A stretch of DNA of 35,585 nucleotides from Herbaspirillum frisingense GSF30 (GTDB taxonomy: Bacteria > Pseudomonadota > Gammaproteobacteria > Burkholderiales > Burkholderiaceae_D). Position numbers and translations under genes: made by a program. Where the stretch lies: contig NZ_AEEC02000045.1 of assembly GCF_000300975.2 (NCBI RefSeq), forward strand, positions 1 to 35,585. Reading direction: 5' to 3'. Below are positions 1 to 8,173 of the stretch, piece by piece. The notes under the pieces are model-generated. The model was not told the origin of the DNA, did no database searches, and saw only the letters and a program-made list of their open reading frames with translations. How positions within the stretch are numbered: the stretch's first letter is position 1; every line of letters starts with the position of its first letter.

Positions 1-662
1 TTCCAGGCCGGGTCCTGCTTGATGGATTCCACCAGCATGCGCCGCATCATCCAGTTACGGCTGGCCATCTCGGTGGGCTGCGAGGCCATCGGCACCAGGC
101 CGTCAGCAAAGCCGGGGTAGTTGCCGCCCCACATCCAGGTCTGCATGCCGCCCATGGAATTGCCGATGATCAGGCGCAGGTGCTGCACGCCCATGCCTTC
201 GGTCAGCATGCGGTATTGCGCCAATACCATGTCGGCATAGTTGTATTGCGGGAAGGCAGCGCGCAGACCGTCAGACGGCTTGGTGGATTTGCCCACGCCG
301 ATGCCATCGGGAATGATGATGAAGTACTTGCTGGCATCCAGCGGCTGGCCGGGGCCGAACAACTGGCCGCCGAAATCCCTGGAGAGCATGGCCCCGGCGC
401 TCTGGTAGGTCCCGTGCAGCACCAGCACCGCCGGCTTGCTGCGATCGCCCAGGGTGACGTAGTGCAGGCGCAGGTTTTCCAGCGTCTGGCCGGTGTGGAA
501 CTGGAAGCTAGGGGCGACCCAGCTGCCTTCGACCGGCTTGGGCGGCTCGGCCGCGTGGCTGGGTGCGGCGCCCAGCAGCAGGCTGGCCGAGGTGAGGGTG
601 ATGGTCAGCGTGTGAGTGAAAAGCAGGCCGGCGGCGCGGCGCAAACGGGAGGTCAATCGCAT
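1..662 (-). CDS. Secreted MetX-like alpha/beta hydrolase, 3' part outside window
   Basis: The reading frame is open from an ATG at 662 to the left edge, giving 220 residues of the N-terminal part. An N-terminal signal peptide has basic residues at 2-9, a hydrophobic stretch at 13-33 and a likely cleavage after Ala37 (SHA|AE). The fold markers are LVLHG near residues 80-84 and a nucleophile elbow GNSMGG at 167-172 with Ser169. An arrangement with a G-N-S-M-G-G elbow is typical of the homoserine O-acetyltransferase (MetX)-like branch of alpha/beta hydrolases. The signal peptide argues against a cytoplasmic MetX role, so I infer a periplasmic esterase or hydrolase of unknown substrate. The acid and His of the triad would lie beyond the edge. 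A GAGAG-type ribosome site precedes the start. The gene is divergent from the lipoprotein at 919. Confidence 0.85.
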   Translation of the reverse strand, partial: MRLTSRLRRAAGLLFTHTLTITLTSASLLLGAAPSHAAEPPKPVEGSWVAPSFQFHTGQTLENLRLHYVTLGDRSKPAVLVLHGTYQSAGAMLSRDFGGQLFGPGQPLDASKYFIIIPDGIGVGKSTKPSDGLRAAFPQYNYADMVLAQYRMLTEGMGVQHLRLIIGNSMGGMQTWMWGGNYPGFADGLVPMASQPTEMASRNWMMRRMLVESIKQDPAW

Positions 663-711
663 GAGGTCTCTCTCTGGTCGGTGTGTTTTTGGATGTTTTT
701 GAATTTCTATT

Positions 712-740
712 TTGACAACTTTCTTGCCCGCCCGCACAAT
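712..740 (+). promoter_or_regulatory. Sigma70-like promoter for the small lipoprotein
   Basis: A perfect TTGACA lies at 712-717. It is followed after exactly 17 bases by CACAAT (735-740), which matches TATAAT at four of six positions. It points toward the lipoprotein gene, whose ATG is at 919, so the leader would be about 170 bases. An inverted repeat TGCCCGCC (725-732) / GGCGGGCA (750-757) overlaps the promoter, and ACAACT/AGTTGT (772-777 / 786-791) lies in the leader. Confidence 0.5.
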
Positions 741-918
741 TGTCGCCATGGCGGGCAGGCCCGAGTATGTAACAACTGTAAGAGAAGTTGTGAAAGCTCG
801 AATTTTTTCTAGCCCAAGCTGGTCTATTGCAATACCGGCGACGCGGGCGAAGCAATAGTTGATGCGCGAGCCGGTCCCTCAACACAAGGAACCAACCTTC
901 ACGATCAGGAAAAAAATC

Positions 919-1134
919 ATGAAAACTCTACACAAGATCGCAGCCATTTCCGTTACTGCCATTGCGCTGACCGCCATGACCGGCTGCAGCAACATGAGCA
1001 CCCGAGACAAGAACACCGCCATCGGCGCCACCGTCGGTGCCGTGGGCGGCGCCATCCTGACCGGTGGCAGCGGCATCGGCACTGCCGGTGGCGCAGCCGT
1101 CGGCGGCGTGATCGGCCACCAGATCGGTCGCTGA
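919..1134 (+). CDS. Small glycine-zipper outer-membrane lipoprotein
   Basis: This is a 71-residue protein. Residues 1-22 form a lipoprotein signal ending in a lipobox-like M-T-G-C (Met at -3 is slightly atypical), so the Cys would be lipidated and the protein anchored, probably in the outer membrane. The rest is a glycine-zipper domain with repeated GxxxG spacing and a GAxxGAVGGA-like core. This resembles the OsmB/YMGG-like family of small osmotically inducible lipoproteins. I chose ATG 919 rather than the in-frame ATG at 859 because AGGA sits 8 bases before it and the signal peptide begins there. It is a stand-alone gene with its own promoter and terminator. The function in family members is poorly defined (envelope stress, surface properties). 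Confidence 0.85.
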   Translation: MKTLHKIAAISVTAIALTAMTGCSNMSTRDKNTAIGATVGAVGGAILTGGSGIGTAGGAAVGGVIGHQIGR

Positions 1135-1176
1135 TCTCACATCAGACGGGCAGCGTTGCTGACGCTGCCGGCTGAA

Positions 1177-1203
1177 AGCACAAAGAGCACAAAAAGCACA
1201 AAG
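1177..1203. repeat. Three tandem copies of a 9-bp unit (AGCACAAAR)
   Basis: AGCACAAAG, AGCACAAAA and AGCACAAAG lie head to tail at 1177-1203, immediately before the terminator stem. On the minus strand they supply T-rich sequence just after that stem. Confidence 0.8.
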
Positions 1204-1228
1204 GGGCGACGGGTTGGTCGCCCCTTTT
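1203..1228. terminator. Bidirectional intrinsic terminator
   Basis: An 8-bp perfect stem GGGGCGAC (1203-1210) / GTCGCCCC (1217-1224) with a 6-base loop is followed by TTTT on the plus strand. On the minus strand it is followed by TTTGTGCTTTTT. It lies between the convergent lipoprotein gene and the SDR gene at 1237 and can serve both. Confidence 0.8.
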
Positions 1229-1236
1229 GCTTATCC

Positions 1237-1962
1237 CTAGACCGCCAGGAACCCGCCATCCACCGGCAGCACCGCCCCCGTCAACATGGCGGCGTCGCCC
1301 GAGAGCAGCATGGCGATGCTGCGCGCAACCTCCTCGGCCGAGGCAAAGCGGCCCAGCGGATGGCGCACCATCATCGGCGCCGATTTGGCCGGATCGCTCC
1401 AGGCCGCTTCGGCCAGTTCGGTCAGGGTGATGGTGGGGGCCACGGCATTGACGCGGATGCCATGCGGTCCCAGTTCCCTGGCCAGGACCCGGGTCGCGCC
1501 CTCCAGACCGGCCTTGGAGGCCGCGTAGCAGAGATGCTCGGTAAAGCCGCGATGGCCGGCAATCGAAGTGATATTGACGATGGCTCCACCACCGCCGGCG
1601 GCGATGCGCTCGCGGGCGAAAGCCTGGCAGGTGACGAGAGCGGCGCGCAGGTTCACGCCCAGGATCGCTTCATAGGCCTGGTCGCTCATCTCGGTACTCG
1701 ATTGCAGAATGTTGATGCCGGCGCTGTTGATCAGATAATCGGCGCGGCCCGCCTGCGCCATGGCATGCCGGGCGGCGGCCGGGTCGGCCAGGTCGACCTG
1801 CACGGAACGCGAGCCGATTTCCTCGCGCAGGCTGTCCAGGTCGCTGGCGGTACGCGAGAGCGCGATCACCTCGGCGCCGCGCTGCGCCATCAGGCGCGCG
1901 CAGGCCCGGCCGATGCCCTTGCCGGCGCCGGTGATGATGACCGATGTTCCTGCAAATTCCAT
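1237..1962 (-). CDS. SDR dehydrogenase, L-xylulose reductase (DCXR)-like
   Basis: This is a 241-residue classical short-chain dehydrogenase. The nucleotide motif TGAGKGIG is at 11-18, and LSRT at 35-38 suggests NADP(H) preference. Catalytic Ser133, Tyr146 and Lys150 (YAASK) are present. The whole chain tracks the dicarbonyl/L-xylulose reductase family closely (SRTxxDLDSL, VNLRA, TWSDPxKxxxM, PLGKFA-like segments). Members interconvert L-xylulose and xylitol. ATG 1962 is preferred over longer starts because AGGAG lies 6 bases before it. It is the last gene of the ribitol cluster, 13 bp after the kinase stop, so a pentitol/ketopentose oxidoreductase role is likely. The exact polyol is inferred. 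A different SDR activity in the same pathway is possible. Confidence 0.8.
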   Translation of the reverse strand: MEFAGTSVIITGAGKGIGRACARLMAQRGAEVIALSRTASDLDSLREEIGSRSVQVDLADPAAARHAMAQAGRADYLINSAGINILQSSTEMSDQAYEAILGVNLRAALVTCQAFARERIAAGGGGAIVNITSIAGHRGFTEHLCYAASKAGLEGATRVLARELGPHGIRVNAVAPTITLTELAEAAWSDPAKSAPMMVRHPLGRFASAEEVARSIAMLLSGDAAMLTGAVLPVDGGFLAV

Positions 1963-1975
1963 GACATGCTCCTGT

Positions 1976-3622
1976 TCAATGTCGCTGGCCTGCCTGCGCG
2001 GCCAGCAGCGGCGCCAGGCTTTCGCGCGACGCGCGCGCCAGTTGCTGGCTGTTGAGGAAGACCTGGTAGCGCGCCGCATGCAGCCGCGCAATGTCGCCAC
2101 CGGCGGCCTGCTCGCGCCCGGCGACGCTGGACATGGCCGACATGGCGCAGCGCAGGTCGGCATAGGTGCCAGCGGCCACCGCCGCCAGCATGGCCGAGCC
2201 CAGCAGCACCGGTTCCGGACAGGCGGTGATCTCCACCGGCAGGCCAGTGGTGTCGGCCAGCAACTGGCGTGTCAGCGCATGGGTGCCGGCGCCGCCCGAT
2301 ACCGAGATGCTGGCAATGCGCAAACCCCGCGCCGCCTGGGCTTCGATGATCTGTCGCAGGCCATATCCCAGGCTGCACAGGCCGGCCACATAGAGCGCCA
2401 CCAGACTGTCGATGTCCTGCTCCATACCCAGGCCCAGCAACAGCGCCCGGGCCTGCGGGTCGGCCAGTGGCGAGCGGTTGCCCAGGAACTCCGGCACCAC
2501 GTTGATCTGCCCGGCCAGCCAGGCTGCCTGCGAGGGATGCGCCACCACCTGCAAGGCCCGCTGTGCCAGCCATTGCGGCAGTTCCATCTGCTCGGCGGCA
2601 GCCTGCTGGCGCGCCTGCGGCTCGGCCGGGTGCAGTCGCAGCAAGTGGTCGATGGCGGCGCCGGCGGCCGACTGCCCGCCTTCGTTCAACCACATGCCCG
2701 GTGCCATGGCGTTGTAGTACGGCCCCCATACGCCTGGAACGAAGACCGATTCGGCATGGCTGGTCATGGTGCAGGACGAAGTACCGAACACATAGGCCAT
2801 GCAGGCCGCCGCATCCTCGGCGCCGCCGCGGGCGGCCACGGTGCCGATGCCGCCCGCATGGGCGTCGATCAGCCCCGCCGCCACCGCGATACCGGGTCGC
2901 AACTGCAGCGCCTGCGCAGCCTGCACGCTGAGACCGCCGCGCAAGGCCGTACCGGGCCAGACCACTTCCTGGCCGATGCGGACAAAGCCGTCGTCGGCCA
3001 GGTCGCCCAGGCCGATGCTGCGGAAATAGTCGGCGTCCCAGCGGCCTTCATGGGCCAGATAGGTCCACTTGCAGGTCACCGTACAGGACGAGCGCTGCAG
3101 CGAACCAGTGGCTTTCCAGGTGAGGAAATCGGTGAGGTCGAAGAACTGCGCGGCGCTGTGATAGACCTCGGGCAGCTGTTCCTTCAGCCATAGCAGCTTG
3201 GGGGTTTCCATCTCGGGCGAGATCACGCCGCCCACATAGGACAGCACCGCATGCCCGCCGGCATTGATGCGCTGCGCCTGCTCCAGTGCGCGGTGATCCA
3301 TCCAGACGATGACGTCGTGTTCGGGATGGTCGGGGTCACCCACGCCACCCCGGGCGCCCTGCACCACCAGCGAACAGGTGGCGTCGAAGCCGATACCGCT
3401 GACCGCTGCCGGATCGATGTCGGCCCGCGCCACCGCCGCCCGCACGGCCTGGCAGACCGCCTCCCAGATCTGGGTGCTGGATTGTTCGACGCGCGCCCGG
3501 CGCTCGTCGCGAAAGAGCGCAATGTCATGCCGGGCACTTGCCAGCAACCTGCCGTCAGGTTGAAATACGCCGGCCCGGGCCGAGCCGGTACCGACATCGA
3601 TGCCGATCAGATAGGTCTCCAT
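1976..3622 (-). CDS. FGGY-family carbohydrate kinase, probable D-ribulokinase
   Basis: This 548-residue sugar kinase is the expected length for the ribulokinase-like FGGY subgroup (YpCarbK/human FGGY type) and longer than xylulokinases. The N-terminal phosphate loop GIDVGTGSARAG is at 7-18, WMDHR at 107-111, a likely catalytic Asp254 in LIDAHAGG, and the C-terminal FGGY signature begins at SGGAGTHAL (442-450). The predicted reaction is ATP-dependent phosphorylation of D-ribulose (possibly also L-ribulose or ribitol) to the 5-phosphate, which enters the pentose phosphate pathway. GAGGAAAG sits upstream of ATG 3622. The ribitol dehydrogenase ends 61 bp upstream, so product and substrate match well. 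Substrate is inferred from subgroup and context. Confidence 0.87.
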   Translation of the reverse strand: METYLIGIDVGTGSARAGVFQPDGRLLASARHDIALFRDERRARVEQSSTQIWEAVCQAVRAAVARADIDPAAVSGIGFDATCSLVVQGARGGVGDPDHPEHDVIVWMDHRALEQAQRINAGGHAVLSYVGGVISPEMETPKLLWLKEQLPEVYHSAAQFFDLTDFLTWKATGSLQRSSCTVTCKWTYLAHEGRWDADYFRSIGLGDLADDGFVRIGQEVVWPGTALRGGLSVQAAQALQLRPGIAVAAGLIDAHAGGIGTVAARGGAEDAAACMAYVFGTSSCTMTSHAESVFVPGVWGPYYNAMAPGMWLNEGGQSAAGAAIDHLLRLHPAEPQARQQAAAEQMELPQWLAQRALQVVAHPSQAAWLAGQINVVPEFLGNRSPLADPQARALLLGLGMEQDIDSLVALYVAGLCSLGYGLRQIIEAQAARGLRIASISVSGGAGTHALTRQLLADTTGLPVEITACPEPVLLGSAMLAAVAAGTYADLRCAMSAMSSVAGREQAAGGDIARLHAARYQVFLNSQQLARASRESLAPLLAAQAGQRH

Positions 3623-3683
3623 CTTTCCTCGCTGTTCTCGCTGCTGTCTCTGTCCGCCGGGACCTGAACACCACCTGCCTTGT

Positions 3684-4415
3684 TCATACCCGGTCGAAAT
3701 TGGTGGGGAGAACGAGCATATCGCGGATGGTCACATTGCGGCTTCGGGTAAGCATGTACTCGACCGCATCGGCCACTTCGACGGGCTCGATCAGGCTGCC
3801 GGACTCCTTGGCCTTGCGCAGGTTTTCCTCCGGCCAGTCGGCCAGCAGGGCCGAGATCACCGGCCCCGGCGAGACCTGCCCCACCCGCACGCCATGCGGG
3901 ATCATCTGACGCCGCATGGTCTGGACGAAGCAGGTAATGGCCCACTTTGAACCGGCATAGACCGGCTCCCAATAGGTCGGGAAGTGACCAGCCACCGAGC
4001 AGGTGACGATGATGTCGCCGCTCTTGCGGGCCATCATGTGGGGCGCGACCGCATGGACGTTCTTCATGACCGCGTTGACGTTGAGATTGAGCATGCGGTC
4101 GATGGCCTCGGGGGTGGTATCCACCAGGTCGCCGCCGATGTAGGTACCGGCATTGCAATGGAGGATGTCGATGTGCGCGACCTTCTGCAGGATCTCCGGC
4201 ACCATGGCCGCGCAGCTGTCGGCGTCCAGCAGATTGGTCACCTGCGGGACGGCCTGCGGACCGAGGCGAGCGGCGAGTTCGTCGAGGGCCTTGGCGTTCC
4301 AGTCCACCATGACCACGGTCACGCCGTTGGCCAGCAGTTTTTCGGTGGTGGCCAGGCCGATGCCGGAGGCCGCGCCGGTGATGACGGCGATCTTGCCAGC
4401 CAGGGATTGCGTCAT
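3684..4415 (-). CDS. rbtD: Ribitol 2-dehydrogenase (SDR)
   Basis: This is a 243-residue SDR that oxidises ribitol to D-ribulose with NAD+. TGAASGIG is at 13-20, and Asp38 at the end of beta-2 fits NAD preference. The active site is Ser140, Tyr153 and Lys157 (YAGSK). From memory it follows the Klebsiella ribitol dehydrogenase through distinctive stretches: HCNAGTYIGG, KSGDII, WEPVY, TRRQ-like, SPGPV, LLxDWP, GSLxxPxEVA and TRSxNVTxRD. The start is ATG 4415, because AAGGAG lies 7 bases before it; an upstream in-frame ATG at 4460 lacks such a site. It lies between the permease (63 bp upstream) and the kinase, making it the key evidence for the substrate of this operon. Confidence 0.88.
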   Translation of the reverse strand: MTQSLAGKIAVITGAASGIGLATTEKLLANGVTVVMVDWNAKALDELAARLGPQAVPQVTNLLDADSCAAMVPEILQKVAHIDILHCNAGTYIGGDLVDTTPEAIDRMLNLNVNAVMKNVHAVAPHMMARKSGDIIVTCSVAGHFPTYWEPVYAGSKWAITCFVQTMRRQMIPHGVRVGQVSPGPVISALLADWPEENLRKAKESGSLIEPVEVADAVEYMLTRSRNVTIRDMLVLPTNFDRV

Positions 4416-4478
4416 GTCTATCTCCTTAGGTTGAATGAGAGGGCTGAAAAGAGGAATCAAAAACAGCGATGGAAGGAC

Positions 4479-5495
4479 TCAACGCCATTCCCGTGCGATA
4501 TAGATGGCCAGCAGGATGATCACGCCCCGGATGATGTCCTGCAGGTAGGGATTGATGCCCATCAGGTTCAGACCGTTGTTGAGGATGCCCAGCAACACCG
4601 CGCCGATCAGGGTCCCCAGCACCAGCCCGCGACCGCCCGCAATGGCGGTGCCACCCAACACCACGGCGGCAATCGCATCGAGCTCGAAGCCGACACCGGC
4701 GTTGGGTTGGCCGGACATCAGGCGCCCGGTCAGGATGATGGCCGCCAGACCCGAGGTAAAACCGGAGATCGCATACACCGCCAGCTTGATGCGTGCCGTC
4801 TTCACGCCCGACAGGCGCGCCGCCATCTCGTTGCCGCCGATGGCATAGACGTGGCGCCCGAACGGCGTGCGTTGCAACAGCACCCAGGCCAGTGCATAGA
4901 CCAGCAGCATGAGGATCACCGGCACCGGGATCGGGCCGATCCGCCCTACCCCGAACCAGGCAATCCAGCCCGGCAGACCCGAGATCGGGTAGCCCCCCGA
5001 ATAGATCAGCCCGACGCCGCGCGCCACGCCCATGGTGGCGAGCGTGACGATGATGGCCGGCATGCGCCCCCAGGCCACCAATACTCCGTTGAGCAGGCCG
5101 ATACCCACCGCCAGCGCCACCCCGGCCAGCAGGGCCGCCGGTGCGGGCAGGCCGCTGTTGACGATCAGTCCGGCCGACAGCGTGCCGGCCAGGGCCATGG
5201 CCGCGCCAACCGACAGGTCGATGCCGCCGGTGAGGATCACGAAGCTCATGCCCACGGCCAGGATGCCGACGATGGATACCTGCCGCAGCACGTTGAGCCA
5301 GTTGGAGACGGTGAAGAAGTTGTCCGAGGCCAGGCCCATCAGGAGCGACACCACCACCAGTCCGGCCAGCGGCAGCGCCAGTGGCGAATGGGCAAGGGCG
5401 CGCCAGCGAACCCGGGAAGAAGCATGTGCCGGGGTGACATCGCTTGGGATTGCATGTGCGTTGGCATTTGTGTTTGCGTTTGAGTCAGGCTGCAT
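4479..5495 (-). CDS. CUT2-type ABC sugar permease (ribitol cluster)
   Basis: This 338-residue inner-membrane permease belongs to the RbsC/BPD_transp_2 family. It has about ten hydrophobic segments, the conserved [11 protein letters not shown] motif near the end of the first third, and the cytoplasmic EAA-like region with [13 protein letters not shown] and [20 protein letters not shown]. The N-terminal 30 residues are an Asn/Ala-rich low-complexity tail. I prefer ATG 5495, which overlaps the last 11 bases of the ATPase gene, with GGAGA about 8 bases before it. A longer start at 5519 is possible. It would form the homodimeric membrane channel for the ATPase at 5485-6996 and the binding protein at 7055-7978. 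The substrate is presumably ribitol or related pentitols. Confidence 0.87.
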   Translation of the reverse strand: MQPDSNANTNANAHAIPSDVTPAHASSRVRWRALAHSPLALPLAGLVVVSLLMGLASDNFFTVSNWLNVLRQVSIVGILAVGMSFVILTGGIDLSVGAAMALAGTLSAGLIVNSGLPAPAALLAGVALAVGIGLLNGVLVAWGRMPAIIVTLATMGVARGVGLIYSGGYPISGLPGWIAWFGVGRIGPIPVPVILMLLVYALAWVLLQRTPFGRHVYAIGGNEMAARLSGVKTARIKLAVYAISGFTSGLAAIILTGRLMSGQPNAGVGFELDAIAAVVLGGTAIAGGRGLVLGTLIGAVLLGILNNGLNLMGINPYLQDIIRGVIILLAIYIAREWR

Positions 5496-6996
5496 GATGG
5501 AGTCTCCCCGTGGTGGCATGGGTCATGATCTCTTCGGCATTGACGGCCTCGCCTTCGAGGGTGGCGACGATGCCGCCGCCCTTGAAGACACAGACCCGGT
5601 CGGACATGCCGACCACCTCCGGCAACTCGGAAGAAATCATGATGATGGAATGGCCTTGCGCAGTGAATTGGCGCATGAGCTGGTAGATTTCGGCCTTGGC
5701 GCCGACATCGATACCCCGCGTGGGTTCGTCGAAGATCAGCACCTGCATGTCATGGTTGATCCAGCGTGCAATCACCACCTTCTGCTGGTTGCCGCCGGAC
5801 AGCGTATCGACCCGCGCTGCCGCATCCGTCGCCTTGACCCGCACCCGCTGCATGGCCGCCCGGGTGGCTTCGGCTTCACGCCGGCGATCCAGAAACAACC
5901 CGCCCAGGCGGTATTTGCCGTAGTTGTTCAGCGAGATGTTGTGCAGGATGGGGAAGCTGGTGATGAGTCCCTGCTCCTTGCGACTTTCCGGCAGCAGACC
6001 AATACCGGCCTGCAGGGCTGCGGCCGGATCGGCCAGGCGTAGCGGCACGCCATGCATGGACAGCTTGCAGGTCAGCGCGGGATGCGCACCCAGCATGGCC
6101 AGCACGGTCTCGCTGCGGCCGGAACCGACCAGACCGGCAAAGCCGAGTATCTCCCCGCGCCGCAACTGGAAGCGCGACACAGGACTGTGACGCCGGAGCT
6201 GTACTGCATGCACATCCAGCAGCACCTCCTGGGCGGTTGCTCCGGATTGCTGGAGTGGTTTGGGCGGAAAGCAGTTCTCGATGCGGCGCCCCACCATCAT
6301 TTCCACCAGCCGCGCCTGGTCCACCTCGGCGACTGCGCAGCTGCCGACGTAGGCACCATCGCGCAAGACGGTGATGCGGTCGCCGATCTCGAAGATTTCT
6401 TCCAGATGGTGCGAGATGAAGATGATCGCCACCCCCTGATCGCGCAGGCCGCGCATGACCTTGAACAGATGCGCGACTTCCGCCGGCGTCAGCGTGGCGG
6501 TCGGTTCGTCCAGTACCAGGATACGCGCCTCCAGCGCCAGCGCCTTGGCGATTTCCACGAACTGCTGCTGCGCCACCGAGAGCTTGCAGACGGGGACTTC
6601 CAACGGGATATCCACACCCAGTTGCGCGATGATCTGCGCCGCCCGGCGTCGCATGGCGGCCCGCTTGAGCAGGCCCAGCGGGCTGCGCAATTCGCGCGCC
6701 AGGAACATGTTGTCCACCGCGTCCAGGTAGGGGATGAGCGAAAACTCCTGAAACACCACGCCGATGCCGGCGGCGATGGCCTGGTCGTAGCTGGCAAAGC
6801 GACAGACCTGGCCGCCGATGCGGATTTCACCTGCATCCGGCGTGACGATGCCGCACAGGATCTTCATCAGCGTGGACTTGCCGGCGCCGTTCTCACCCAG
6901 CAGCGCGTGGACCTCGCCGGCCTTGACCGCCAGCTCGACGCCGCGCAGCACCGTCACCGGGCCGAAGTGCTTCTTGATACCAGTCAGTTGGAGCAT
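5485..6996 (-). CDS. CUT2-type ABC ATPase with two nucleotide domains (ribitol cluster)
   Basis: This 503-residue tandem ATPase has the RbsA architecture. The first domain has Walker [10 protein letters not shown] at 34-42, an unusual signature SVAQQQ near 140-145 and Walker B LVLDEPTA near 160-167. The second domain has the degenerate Walker A (GLVGSGRSE) expected of this family and a good LSGGNQQKV signature near residue 400. ATG 6996 is chosen because GGAGG sits 5 bases upstream and the chain then matches the normal RbsA length; an ATG at 7008 is the alternative. It energises the permease downstream and is translationally coupled to it by overlap. The binding protein gene ends 58 bp upstream. 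Confidence 0.88.
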   Translation of the reverse strand: MLQLTGIKKHFGPVTVLRGVELAVKAGEVHALLGENGAGKSTLMKILCGIVTPDAGEIRIGGQVCRFASYDQAIAAGIGVVFQEFSLIPYLDAVDNMFLARELRSPLGLLKRAAMRRRAAQIIAQLGVDIPLEVPVCKLSVAQQQFVEIAKALALEARILVLDEPTATLTPAEVAHLFKVMRGLRDQGVAIIFISHHLEEIFEIGDRITVLRDGAYVGSCAVAEVDQARLVEMMVGRRIENCFPPKPLQQSGATAQEVLLDVHAVQLRRHSPVSRFQLRRGEILGFAGLVGSGRSETVLAMLGAHPALTCKLSMHGVPLRLADPAAALQAGIGLLPESRKEQGLITSFPILHNISLNNYGKYRLGGLFLDRRREAEATRAAMQRVRVKATDAAARVDTLSGGNQQKVVIARWINHDMQVLIFDEPTRGIDVGAKAEIYQLMRQFTAQGHSIIMISSELPEVVGMSDRVCVFKGGGIVATLEGEAVNAEEIMTHATTGRLHHAA

Positions 6997-7054
6997 GGCT
7001 GCCTCCATCAAGGGAAAGAAAGGCGCGCACGCGCAAGCGCGGCGCGCCGACGGC

Positions 7055-7978
7055 TTACCAGCTGAAACCTGCGGCGTTCTTCCTGGTCACCGGCATGACG
7101 TCGATGGGCACTTCCTTGGGCACTACGCGTGCGCCCCACTTCTTGGCCAGCGCCATGGCCAGGCCCACCCGCACCTGGTCACGCGGGAACTGCGCCGTGG
7201 TCTCGATGAAAGGGCCGCCATCGGCGATGGCCTTGATCGCCTCCGGCGCGCCATCCACCGAGGTCAGCTTGATGTCCTTGCCGCTGCCCTGGATCGCGGC
7301 CAGCGCACCCATGGCACCACCGTCGTTGACGGAGAAGATGCCCTTCAGGTTGGGCTTGGACTGGATCATGTTCTCCACCACACCCAGCGCAACCGAGCGG
7401 TCCTGGCGGCCGTTCTGTTTGTCCACCAGCTTGATGTCCTTGTATTCCGCCAGGGCCTGCTTGCAACCCTCCACGCGCTGCAGGATGGGGACCACCGGGA
7501 TGCCGTCGAGGATGGCCACTTCCCCCTTGCCACCGATGGCATCGGCCAGCGCACGGCAGGACTGGTAGCCGGCGTCCTTGTTCTTGGAGCCGACGAACAT
7601 GTCCACCGGACCAGCGGCGTTGGCATCGACCGCCACCACGATCACGTTACGCGCCTTGGCGGCCTTGACGGCTGCCTCCACCCCGGCCGAGTCGGTGGGA
7701 TTGATGAGCAGGATGTCGATGTTCTGTTGCAGCATGTCTTCGATGTCGGCGAGCTGCTTGGCCACGTTGTGGGCGGCATCGGTAACGATGACCTTGGCGC
7801 CGAAGGACTTGGCGGCATCGTCCAGGGCCTTCTTCATGGAGACGAAATAGGGGTTGTTCATTTCCTGGAAGCTCATGCCGATCTTGAGTTTGGCCAGTTC
7901 CTGAGCGCTTGCCGGGGTGGTGCCGAAGCTGGCCAGGATGGCGCCGGCCAAGGCCAGGCTTGTCAGTGCTTTATTCAT
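7055..7978 (-). CDS. Periplasmic sugar/polyol-binding protein (ribitol cluster)
   Basis: This is a 307-residue protein of the RbsB-like Peripla_BP_4 family. A signal peptide covers residues 1-25 with cleavage after ASA (ASA|QE). The mature part begins with [14 protein letters not shown], as in ribose-type binding proteins, and contains LLINPTD and [11 protein letters not shown] segments typical of this fold. ATG 7978 has GGAG 6 bases upstream; an upstream ATG at 7990 would bury that site in the coding region. It is the first transporter gene after the araC-type regulator. It captures the substrate in the periplasm and delivers it to the permease at 4479-5495. Ribitol as ligand is inferred from the rbtD and kinase genes in the same operon. 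Confidence 0.87.
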   Translation of the reverse strand: MNKALTSLALAGAILASFGTTPASAQELAKLKIGMSFQEMNNPYFVSMKKALDDAAKSFGAKVIVTDAAHNVAKQLADIEDMLQQNIDILLINPTDSAGVEAAVKAAKARNVIVVAVDANAAGPVDMFVGSKNKDAGYQSCRALADAIGGKGEVAILDGIPVVPILQRVEGCKQALAEYKDIKLVDKQNGRQDRSVALGVVENMIQSKPNLKGIFSVNDGGAMGALAAIQGSGKDIKLTSVDGAPEAIKAIADGGPFIETTAQFPRDQVRVGLAMALAKKWGARVVPKEVPIDVMPVTRKNAAGFSW

Positions 7979-8043
7979 TGCAGTCTCCATTGTTGTTGGT
8001 CGTGTGCTTGCTTGCGGATGGCGTTCGGATTGCTCTTGCGGGC

Positions 8044-8085
8044 GACAGGCAATGCCTGTCCTGTTCCGGAAAGCGGAGGCTTTCC
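8044..8085 (-). other. Two adjacent hairpins between the araC-type gene and the binding-protein gene
   Basis: Two perfect dyads lie side by side. The first is GACAGGC (8044-8050) / GCCTGTC (8054-8060). The second is GGAAAGC (8068-8074) / GCTTTCC (8079-8085). Neither is followed by a T-run on the minus strand, so they are not standard intrinsic terminators. They could be the operator for the transporter operon, or structures that separate regulator mRNA from transporter mRNA. Confidence 0.45.
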
Positions 8086-8173
8086 TGAATGCTGTGATTG
8101 CTGCCTTGAATGTGTTCGCGGATGAAGATGTCGAGCCGGGAAAACCTGCTCCGTAGCTCAGCCGCCGCCCTGA

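Noticed and set aside
859..918. A 20-residue N-terminal extension of the small lipoprotein
   Set aside because: The extension would put charged residues before the signal peptide. The ribosome site and lipoprotein signal fit ATG 919.
3984..5483. A 499-codon open frame on the plus strand
   Set aside because: It is antisense to rbtD and the ribitol permease gene. The translation has His/Gln/Asp-rich composition typical of antisense frames in GC-rich DNA.
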